From positions 186,001 to 250,000 of the forward strand of contig NW_023503474.1 of NCBI RefSeq assembly GCF_014529535.1: a stretch of 64,000 nucleotides of DNA, written 5' to 3'. The position numbers and the translations under genes were made by a program. The notes under the pieces were generated by a model. The model worked only from the letters and a program-made list of their open reading frames with translations. It searched no databases and was not told the origin of the DNA. The DNA comes from Bradysia coprophila. Its lineage: Eukaryota > Arthropoda > Insecta > Diptera > Sciaridae. Positions 13,333 to 23,909 of the stretch are shown here, piece after piece (the stretch's first letter is position 1; each line of letters begins with the position of its first letter).

Positions 13333-14528
13333 GATTTTGATTCCAATATTACTTAGTCGAAGTCAAGAACGATACTGAAACTGATGATGTTCCATCCTAC
13401 ATGTCTTTCTTATTTGTATCAGCAATGTTGTTATTCCCAAAAAATAAACATAATTTCATTATCACCAAGTTTTGCGTTATTTTATTTCGCTTCATTGAAA
13501 ATTCCGCGAATTTAGATTTTGATTACGAATTATTCAACACACGACAGCACTACATGCTGCTTTTTAATTGATTAAAATTTAGAAAAAATTAAGCAAAAAA
13601 ACACAAAATCATTAAATTTTTTATCAAAATGCAACCTAATGCCAATCGTTTGTATTGCCAGGATGGGAATGGGTCGCGAGAATTCTACCACATCCCAAAT
13701 AATGCTACCATGTCCACCATTCAGGATACAAAACCACAGTCCTTGAAAACCCAGAAAACGGCAATGCCAAATGCAGTCATTCTGTGATACTTAAGTTGGT
13801 TAAAATTGTAGATCTTCAACATTGAGATGATTGTAAAACCTGCCTATTTTGAAAAACAACTCTTCAAGCTACGGGTAAGCCGCGTAGATCGATCAATATA
13901 TATGGTTCTTTGGGATCATACAGAAGGTAAAACTTTTTTCTTGTCCTAACACTGCTCCTAATCATCCACTAGTAACATGCAATTTTCGAAAATCGTGCGT
14001 TTTCATCGGTTTTCGTGTTTTGCAACTCTGAATCGTCTGGAATCGTGTGACAACCATACAAAATGTTTGTCAAGATCAGCAAAGATTCAAACGGAAGAAA
14101 GCCATATCATCATCTCACTTTGTAAGTGCAAACAAGGACTTGCGTCACTTTCACCCTTTAGGGTTTTAGGGTTTTGTTGACTCATAGGGCATGCCCAAGT
14201 TATTATAGTGGTATGGTGGGAGGTAATGTATAATCATATATGCGGTGACACGATAGTTCGACACATAGGCACCTCTTCCTTTCATTACCTGTATCATACT
14301 ATACCTACCTCGATTTTTTGAACACGTCCCGTGAGAGATGCGCTCCCGTAGATATCATTTCAACAGATAATTCATGTTTATCCTTAACTTCAACCAGAGA
14401 AATGTTACCGGCAACTCACACTCCAACTCACAGAATCATTTCTATGACTTCAACTGTAGTGCGAAAAAAATACGCCAAAGGCGTGGGGTAATTTGGCTCA
14501 CAGTGCTAAAACAACGCATTTTTCAACT
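13333..14528. other. Region between the two VWA5A halves, no clear gene
   Basis: AT-rich DNA follows the 5'-half start codon. A possible minus-strand exon at about 14,325-14,430 reads like coding sequence (NISLVEVKDKHELSVEM) and ends at a gtaggt donor, but I do not recognise it. A short plus-strand frame at 13,629-13,790 overlaps an open minus-strand frame, and neither is convincing. The motif ggacttgcgtcac at about 14,132 is shared with repeats at 58,111-58,535 and 59,210. Confidence 0.5.
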
Positions 14529-14652
14529 ACGTAAAAGGTGAACTCGCACACAAATTTTCGATACCAAAATTTTGTAAAAGAGGTCATTAAGTCCATGACA
14601 TGGCTAAAAAGCATTTGCAGCAATAAACTTGCGTGTGCGAGTTCACCTTTAC
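14529..14652. mobile_element. Short MITE
   Basis: The left arm aaaaggtgaactcgcacaca and the right arm tgtgcgagttcacctttact are inverted copies around about 75 bp. It lies between the divergent VWA5A halves, next to a second MITE at 14,724-14,922. Confidence 0.85.
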
Positions 14653-14723
14653 TTAGTTTAAAAGTGCATCACTTCACCTGAGGGATTCTTTTGAAAAACA
14701 GCACAAAATTTTGTCACAAACCA

Positions 14724-14922
14724 CAGCACTGCTTCCAGCATGAACACTGAATTGACAAGTGTCAAATTGAGGGACTTTAGTGATAAGAGCTACAGCTCAG
14801 TGGTGTTTGTATTGTATGTTTTAACTCATACAATGAAAACAGGGCATCTATCTGCACAAAAGAAACGCAGTGCCTACTCAGCCTCCGGAATATTTCGTAT
14901 GTTGATGCTAGAAGCAGTGCTG
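14724..14922. mobile_element. MITE, 'cactgcttctagcat' family (member 1)
   Basis: Ends gcactgcttccagcatgaac and atgctagaagcagtgc are inverted repeats. The internal right part (cggaatatttcgtatgttgatg) also matches the member at 57,076-57,221. It sits about 40 bp before the first exon of the 3' VWA5A half, at or near the place where the upstream part of that gene is lost. Confidence 0.85.
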
Positions 14923-14964
14923 GTGCACAATCCCGTAATTCAATGAGCTTTTCTTTTTAAACAG

Positions 14965-16765
14965 AATTGAGCGCCGATCTTGGTGGTACCGACATTTTTG
15001 AGCCATTAGAAGCATTGTACGAAACACCATCGATCGATGGATACTCGAAGCAGTTCTTTATTCTCACCGACGGCGAAGTATGTAATTCATTTCTGACTGT
15101 CTTATTTTCACTATCACTCGGCTATGGTAACAGGTTTACGACACGGAGCGGGTGCTCGGAATAGTTAAGGCTAACGCACATAAAGTACGAGTGTTTACAC
15201 TTGGTATCGGTGCATCCGCATCACATTATTTGGTTGAAGGAGTTGCCACAGCTGGTGGTGGAACAGCGGTTTTTGTAGATTATAACGAAAGCATGGATAA
15301 GAAGGTTATCAATCAACTGAAAAATGCATTGCAACCGTCACTGTTCAATGTCACAATAAAGTGGAATGAATCGGCTACAGATGATGTTCCAGAGCGACAA
15401 AGCGTCCGATTTTGTTGTGAATACAGCTAGAACTTTAATCGGCTATAACAAACCAATCGAGACTGAAGCAGTGACCTCCAGAATCGCGCCTTTCGGGGAT
15501 CAAACAATCACCCAAGAAAGTTCGTCCAATATTTGACGGGTCACAGTTGTTGGTATTTGGAATTTTCAAAAAATGGTGGTCCGAAATCGGTGCTTATTAC
15601 GGCGCACACACCTGATGGGCCACTTACTGTGCGAATAGAGGTAAGACTATGGAGAGAGAGTGTCTTTCAATTACTAACAAAAAACACCTTCAAGCATTCT
15701 CCTTCCAATAATCTCGACGGAAATGGAAATTTACTTCATCGTCTTGCAGCGATAAAACTGATGCGTGAGCTGGAAATGGAAGTTTCTGCATTGCAATCCG
15801 AACATTCGGAAGCAGAGAAGATCTTGAAAAACGAAATCATAGAAATTGCATGTCAGAACGGTACTCATGTTTAAATCGAGCAATTCGCTTTTCTGTACGA
15901 GGTTCGATAACTTTTTCCTCGTTTTTGTAGGAATTGCGTCCAGATACACTTCCTTTATTGCCACTGACGTGAGAAACGACAAGCAATTCGGATGAAAGCT
16001 GGGTGATGGTAACAAGACATGTACCTAGTCAAATTGCACATGGCTGGCATGGTGGGAATCGGATGAGTGCGGCGGCATTTCCAGCGCGAGGTTCATATAG
16101 TAGCGGATATAGTAGATATGGTGCGGTCGGATCTAGTGGGATCGGATCTAGTGTTGTCGGATCTAGTGGGATCGGATATAGTGGGATACAATCTAGTGTG
16201 AGCGGATACAGTGGAGACATTATAGTCAGCAACCATCTTACAATTATCAGCCTTTACCTTACAATTATCACTCATATGGTGCGACTCGCTATTCGGGGAC
16301 AACCGCAAGCAGATCATATAGTTCGTTAATAGGTGGCCGACGCATCCTACAGCGATTATGACGACGATAATAGTACTAAAAATAACGCTGCATTAGGATC
16401 TTCGTCCACGTTGATGCGACTCATCAATCTTCAATCGTATGATGGATCATTCAGCTTGAACGAAGACTTATCACAGATCTTAGGAAAATCGTTGCAGGAA
16501 CTCAAAGCAGGTATTTGAATATTGAATTTGAATGTCAGTTCGACATTACACTTGCCATCAAAACTTTCTAGCATGCGTCACACATAATTTGTCCGAACAA
16601 AAGTTTGCAACGGCATTGGCAGTAGATTTTTTCAGAAGTAAACTAGCCGACGAAAAAGACCGATGGGAATTGATTGTGTCGAAGGCTCAGCAGTGGTTAA
16701 GTAGTGCAGTCCAACCAGAAAATATGAACGCAGTTACCAAATTGGCATCAGACTTTCTAAAATGA
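14965..16765 (+). pseudogene. 3' half of a VWA5A-like gene (VWA domain to C-terminus)
   Basis: Exons: 14,965-15,077, 15,134-15,640, 15,695-15,860, 15,931-16,510 and 16,572-16,765, all with GT-AG borders. The first opens in the middle of the von Willebrand A fold (LGGTDIFEPLEAL, then FILTDGEVYDTERVL and VRVFTLGIGASASHYLVEG). The middle carries FDGSQLLVFGIFK, SVLITAHTPDGPLTV, RYTSFIATD, a Gly/Ser-Tyr-rich linker, then LINLQSYDGSFSL and a C-terminal helical end at DFLK. The upstream exons with the MIDAS DxSGS motif are absent. At least six one-base frameshifts interrupt exons 2 and 4 (for example near 15,395, 15,515, 15,575, 15,990, 16,215 and 16,330). An aataaa follows at 16,850. Together with the minus-strand 5' half it covers most of one VWA5A protein. 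I infer an inversion or misjoin plus poor consensus. A true pseudogene is also possible. Confidence 0.85.
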
Positions 16766-17128
16766 AGCCGAAAAATGTGACCGTCACCTTTTATTTGAGA
16801 CACGAAAGACTCTGTTTTTGTGTGGTTTGTACCGAATACTTCAACTAAAAATAAATAAAAATAAACGAACTTAATGATAACTCAACACACAAATCATTTC
16901 ACGACGATACAACTTCTCTCACACACATATACAAATTGGCTTTTATGTAGCACTTGTATGAAGACTTTGGGGAGACCTAGCTTCCAAGGCATGGTTGTAT
17001 CCAACTTTTGAAAATTCCGTTCTTAATTTTGGACCAATTATAGAAACGTTTGGGAGTTACCGAGTTACAGAGTCTCCATACTAACGGAGCAACTAACTAA
17101 CATAGGCAATTTGATCAATCTGAAAATA
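16766..17128. other. VWA5A 3' UTR and start of a dispersed repeat
   Basis: This stretch has a poly(A) signal at 16,850-16,855. From about 16,970 it runs into a repeat that continues past the 17,129 block edge to about 17,250 and is also found at 58,785-59,090. Shared words are gctcgttgaactcgta and gatgcctag or gacgcctag. Confidence 0.7.
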
Positions 17129-17621
17129 CGAAATTTTGGTGATTTACCATGATACAAAAATCCACTTTTTGAAATGCAATATCTCGGCCAAATCTTAACC
17201 GTTTTTCACGTGTCATATCTCGTTGAACTCGTATGGATGCCTAGATTCCAACATTGCCATAACTCAACATTGGAGTCAAAAAGTTGCTTGAAATAGCAAG
17301 GTTCTAAAGAAGCAGGTTAAGACGCTTCTGAGTTGATCACGAAGGCGGGTGACAAACAAATTTTGACAAATAGATACATTTTGTTGAACACACTCATTAC
17401 AGATTGTCTGAAATGTCCAAGGTTCTGAAAGAACAGGTTCCACTCTGAGTTGATCACGAAGTTTGTATGAAAAATGCAACTTAACAAAAACAAAATTTAA
17501 GTCGATTTCAAACAATCTACAATGAGTGTGTTCAACAAAATGTATCTATTTGTCAAAATGTGTGTGCCATCTGTCTTCGTGGGTGTCAAGTTGACAAGCC
17601 ACAATTAACTTCAACGTGTTA

Positions 17622-17989
17622 AGAGCGCTCACCCCTTGGCAAATTTTTAGCCTACATTTGTGCGCAAAAATATTCTTTTTTTATGATTTCTCTTAACCAA
17701 AAAATTTTTTAAAAAAATAATTAAAATGATTCAAGCATGCAGTGCTACTTCTAAGGGAAATTTTGGTTTGTTAGTCAAAACTTTATCTACTGGGAGAAAA
17801 CATTGTTTCTCCAAGTGGGATAAGTTATTCACCTCAAACCAATTTTTCCTTTTAAAGTAACACATTTTTGCATGCTTGAATGATTTTACTTTTTCAAAAA
17901 AAAGTTTTTGGTTCAGAGAAATCATCAAAAAAACGAATATTTTTGCGCACAAATGTAGGCTAAAAAATTGCCAAGGGGTAAGCGCTCTA
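17622..17989. mobile_element. MITE-like inverted-repeat element (copy 2)
   Basis: This is the counterpart, inside the second duplicated block, of the element at 494-861, with the same terminal arms. Confidence 0.8.
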
Positions 17990-20900
17990 ACCAATTTTGC
18001 AATTTTGACCTGTTTACGCTACTTTAAAAAGGATAAAGTGGTTTATTATCCCCTTAAGAGTCAATTCGCCAAAACTTCGAACAGCTTATAAGGAATCGGG
18101 ATTCAAGCCGACGGCGATCCAAACGAGCTATGGCTCAAATGAGTCGTCGTTCAATTCTAATAATATCGTGGAACAACTTTTTTACCGAAAAAATTTTGTT
18201 GGGCTGTCATGGCCCTTAGAAAAATTTTCTTCGAAGTGGTCGCGAAAATCGTTTTTTATCAATTACTCCAACATACAAAAAGTGAATAATGTCAAATTGT
18301 GCACTTTTATGAAGGTCAATGAGCTAAATATTATTGACCAACAAACGCCCATGTTCGGCCCACCCAGCCGCCGCAACAAGTGAAAAACCTCGAGAAAACA
18401 GAAAATTTTGATTTTTGAAAACAATTTTGAGGTCAATTTACTATTTTCAAATAATTGATGAAGTAAAATTTTAGAATTTTGGTTCGTTTCGTCAGTCTGT
18501 CATCTACAAAAAAAATTCTATGAGACATCTTCAGGCTGTATCAAGTTAGTTTTACTTACTATTATCTCATAAACCTATAAATAATAAAATTCGCTCGAAA
18601 AAACGTTATTTTGGGAACTTTAAAGTTCGATGATTCTCCAAAATTTGATGGGTTGAGACACATTGTGGAAAATCAACTCCATTTCTAACTGGGACGGAGG
18701 GTATGGTCGAGTGGGGTGTCAATGTATAGGGCTTGAAGTAAGCTACAAAACTCCGGGTTAGAGCTTCCTGCTACTAACTTTCCCAGCCGCCCAGAGCCCT
18801 TCAAGAAGGTACAGGTACATAAACCACTGAAGGTGGTTCAAAACCGCAAAAACACAGAGTATAAATTTTTGGGGAGAGATGACATTTCTACACGGTCAAT
18901 ATCGTCAAGAACGATATCGACCGTGTAGAAATGTCCCACCACCAAATTGTAGGCGAATTGGGGTGAAGTCTTAGAAGAAGAAACATTTTTGGGTTTCTTA
19001 ATACTCTAAAATTTTATTCTGAATATATTTTGATTCTCTGTAGTGCTACTTTCAATGAAATATTTCTGTTTTCGATTATTTATTTAACTTTGGATTATTT
19101 TCTTAAAATATTTTCTTCTTTTTCCTGGAATATATCCATTTCAATCTTTGCATATTAAATGAAATGTTTCATATTTTCATCGGATTATTTTTTTAGTCGT
19201 TTTCTGTATAATACTCTTTTGATTATTACAATACACACTCTTGTGCTTCAACTTTTTCTTTTTTGATAAATGCGCCTCTCTTTAGATTATCTGTGTCTTA
19301 TTTGGTGTCCCTTCATATATGCATACTTTCAGGCGGTTTCATTTCAACGTTTTCGTTCCGATAAAATTGTGTATATTTTCAGCAAAAGAACGTTTATAAA
19401 ATAGAAGAGTACGAATTAAATATGAATCAGTCTTTTCGAAACGATTTGTTGTCTTCAAAATAAAATGATGTGTTATTACGTGGTTGTTGTTTATAAAATT
19501 GTGTACGCGAGTGTATGGGGCGCGGGTGTTTGAATTATATCTTTCAAAATATTTTGTTTGCTCCCAGTATGTTCAACGGTCATTTCGCTGTAAACTCCGT
19601 CTTCCTTCGTTAAGCTCGTTGTGTGTTAAAATAAGATTGAAAACATTCTTCCATTGCTTAAGAGCAAGTCTATGTGGTACTACATTGGTATGTTTCATCG
19701 CACTTGTTCTCATACATTTATGCTGGAATTTACATTTTAGTATTAAACTGCGTTTCTGTTCTCGCTGTATGAGTTAAAATATGCAATACAAACAATCCTA
19801 AGCGGTAGCTCATATCACTAAAGCCTCCAAATTTGACAATTGTCAATTCAGTGTTCATGCTAGTATCAGTGCTGCGCTGGTGTCTAAGAATCTGCTTTTT
19901 GGCTTACCTTCAGCACAAATAATAGCAACGCACTTTAGTGGTACTCTAAATAGGATTCTGAATCTTGACAGTGTGTCATACAACTGGAAAACACTGTAAA
20001 AAACCATTTCATTCAAAATAGTACTCTATTTGGCAGCTGTCACTACTTTCACTTTTACTTGAAGTGTGTTGATCATAGGAATTTGAGCACCACGTGAAGT
20101 TAGCGCCACCTGTTCATAATTTCTGTAATTTTTTTTATTTTTGTTGAACTTCGTTGCGCGTTCCCAGTGGTTTTACACCAGCTGTTGCTAATTCTGTATA
20201 GTATGGGTCAACCATTGGGATAGGAGGACATTGAGGACATTCGATATTTTTAACGTTGCGAATTGGCAACGGACTAGAAGATCATATGAGTGAGTGTTAC
20301 ATAGAAAGCGAATGAAGTAAAAATCGTAAAAATCGTAAAAATCGTAAGTAAGTTAGTTTCGTAAACTTTTGACATTTAATATATGGGAGAAATGTCAAAA
20401 GTTCACGAAATTGCCATTACTTACGAACTTTACGAACAATTTTCTCGTAGAGGCTCGAGCAACTAGAAGAAAAAACCTGGTACATTTTATTAAATAATTC
20501 GAGAATGAAGAGAAAGGTTCGTGTAAAACTGTTTGTATTGCAGGGTCCGTCTGGTCGATAACTTATTTCATCGTAATTCACTGTGTGGTAAGTAACAAAA
20601 ATTGTTAATGATTTAATATAAATTCCCGTGTCGGTTTCGACTTTTCTAATTTTGGTGATCAATTTAAACGTTGGAATTCGCATAGTTCGTTCGTTTGTTA
20701 TACTTTCAGTTTCTTTTTACTTCAGGAATTTCATCGAACAAACTATTTGCTAGGAATATCGTTTAGTTCTATTAGGTATTCCAGAGATACCATTTTTAAA
20801 TTCTCTATTTTTTCAGTAAATTACTTATCTATCATTCAAATTTAAAGTCAAAATAGTTGATGTTATTTATGTCCGCACGATTACAGTCAAGCTACTACGC

Positions 20901-23227
20901 GTAGATCTGCATTAAGTTGACTATCTTATAAGATTACGAAAAGAAAATGACAAACTGCAAGAACAATTCAAGTGAAATGAATTCTTGAAGACTCAACACG
21001 ATGGTGGTTGAACTAGAAGTAAGCCGAGGCAAAGACAACGAATTGCACAGTCACATTTAAGCCATATGTCGGCACATTTGATTATGCAGTTTCCAAATGT
21101 GAAGTGCGTTTTGTTGTAGGTGCGAGGTAACGATGGAATGTGCCATTGGGATGAAGTGACTTTTCACATTTGAAGCAAATGTTAAAATCATGATGAAAGA
21201 AAGAAAAAGCGGCAAAACTTCACGAAAAATCGATGATCTGCATGAAACGAGCTGTTGATCCCTGCTCACCCAATCGACAATTTTTCAAGGCTGATTGCAA
21301 GCGATTTGAATAGTCGTAATAAGAAAATTGCTAACTGGTAGAGATTGACTTGCTTACACTGATAGTTCATAAACTGTTAAATCGAATGCAATTCTTGTTG
21401 GCGGATCCGAACATCGGGAAGTTCCATCGACTGTTAATTCACTTCCGGCGGAAGTTCGTCGACTGTTAATTCACGTGCAAGTCTTGTGGCCGGAACCGGA
21501 CATCGTTCCAGCGCTGGTGGTCATAAATTGTATGAATATCGATTCTATCCGTAAATTGACGAACTCAATTGGTAGGATTGATGAATGAAACGAGACGTTT
21601 GAAACAAACGACGATTTATTCATTCGCTGGCGTGTGAGATTTTTTTATGAATTTAGTTTTGAATTATGTGAAAAAATTGTAGGTGAGCAATACGTGGAAG
21701 CGAAAATTAAGAAGAAAAGAATTTTGGACTTTAGGAGTGTCCATAATGACTCAATCCTGTGCCAGTATGGAAATATGAATTGGCGTACAATTTGAAAAAT
21801 AAACGCACAATACGCGGATTAAACCAACATTTGAATCACGAGCACTTGGTAGAATATATTACTGCACTCTGCACCTTTAAATCAAATGGTTATCATAATT
21901 CTGATTTCACTGTTGTGAAATGTTTAAACTACTAATCAGCTGGAACATGCTTGAGACGAAAAGTATTTAAAAAATAATTTCGTTTTGGTTTTTCCGAGGA
22001 TTTGAGCGATTCTGTTTATGAACAGTGCGGGTATTTCCAGTGCTGACAAAAGGATATTTTCTCCATTTCATATCGAGCGCCATTCAATGGCTATTTCAAA
22101 GACTAAGCTGATACAGAAGTCATCAGTGCCTATCATCGTGAAAATGTTTTCACGAATTTCTCAAATTTTCGCGATTTTCTCAAATTTTCACAAAAAAACT
22201 TTCTGCGAAAATTCACCAGTCATGGTGGTTGATTGTACCAGTTTGACCGAAAATGACGAAAATGTCCATACCTTGAAACAACTCGTGGAGTTTTTTTGTT
22301 GTAAATACTTTCAGTGGATTGTGGATATGGTTATGCATTAACGAACAAACGCTTTTGAATTTGATAATTTGCATTTTCTATTACTTTGAAATAATTTAAG
22401 GAATTGTTTATAGTTCTAATAGTGACTAGCAAATTTATATGAATAATTATGATGAATTGTTGACAATTCCCACACCTCCCCTGGTTAAAGAAATATTTTC
22501 ATTTTTCTTTCAATTCGCTAAATCATTGCATGCTCTACATCAACATAAGGAAATTGTATTAGCATTGACTGTAATCGAAAACGGTATGTTCTACTTCTAC
22601 ATTCATTATCTTTGCTGTAAATTTTGATTAAATTTCTATCTTACACAATTGTACACATTAACAATTAAAAATGATTATGATTAAGATGCCATTGTGTTTG
22701 TGTGTTTGTCGTAACAGGTACTTTATAAAGCTGTACAATTACAATATTCTATTATCAATAAATAAATTTTCAAAAATATATTTCAATTTCAATTTCCTTC
22801 AATTACAATTTTGTTTCATCCGTTTTGGTTCGGTACTTTGTTGTTGCTTTTTCCTTGCGGTTTGAATAAAATATTTTCTTAAATAAATTTTTAACTAACT
22901 TGTTTGCCTATCATTTTGACCGATTAAAGCTAAATTATTTTCCATTCGGGGAATTCCCTTTAAAAATTGTGCCCATTAGTCTTCTCTCTTCACAATTGCA
23001 AGTATAGATTGAGTCAGGAATTTTACGTCATCCGGCGCAAAATTTGAATTCACCACAAAAATAAGTCTCTAAATTAATTCCAAACGAATATCTCAATCAA
23101 AACTCTCTGTAGAAAACTGTAGATGTAGAAGGTGCCAATTTCTGTACTTCTAATAAATTAGGCCCTGTAGGAAATTATAACATTCGGAAAATGTTTCATT
23201 TTCAGTGGAAATGACAGTGTTCGTTCA

Positions 23228-23787
23228 ATACACCTCACTTCAGGTTCAAGTGACTTGACTTCAGGCTCAAGTCCACTGACTTCAGATTCAAGTCCACTGA
23301 CTTCAGATTCAAGTCCACTGACTTCAGATTCAAGTCCACTGACTTCAGATTCAAGTCACCTGGCTTCAGGTTGAAGCACGGGCTGGACACTCTATGAATA
23401 GCAGCATTTAAAAAATGAAGAGTTGCGTGAATAGTGTCGGGCCCGTGGGTTGAAGTGGCCTGACATCAGGTCGAAGTGACCTGACTTCAGGTTCAAGTGA
23501 CCTGACTTCAGGTTCAAGTGACCTGACTTCAGGTTTTAGTGACCTGACTTCAGGCTCAAGTCCACTGACTTCAGATTCAAGTCCTCTGACTTCAGGTTCA
23601 TCTCCTCTGACTTCAGATTCATCTCCTCTGACTTCAGAATCATATCCTCTGACTTCAGACTCAAGTCCCCTGACTTCAGATTCAAGTCCCCTGACTTCAG
23701 GTTCGAGTCACCTGACTTCAGGTTTAAGTGACCTGACTTCAAGTTCAAGTCCCCTGACATCAGGTTCAAGTGACCTGACTTCGTTTA
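23228..23787. repeat. 18-bp minisatellite, copy 2
   Basis: Same array as 6,100-6,655, with clean units throughout. The unit length is a multiple of three, so the minus strand reads as an open hexapeptide repeat (LKSGDL-like). I take this as fortuitous. The array begins about 120 bp downstream of the SLC38 stop, so it may lie in the 3' UTR. Confidence 0.9.
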
Positions 23788-23909
23788 CTTCACAGGTGCC
23801 TAGAATATCAGATGGACCGAAAGGTCCACATGTTTTCACGAGTAAGACAAAAAAATCTTTCCAAATTAAACAAAAATCCTGCATTTGTGAACGTTCACCA
23901 TCCACCATT

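Noticed and set aside
23536..23769. Hexapeptide-repeat protein on the minus strand
   Set aside because: It is the 18-bp minisatellite read in frame; there is no signal, start context or conservation outside the array.
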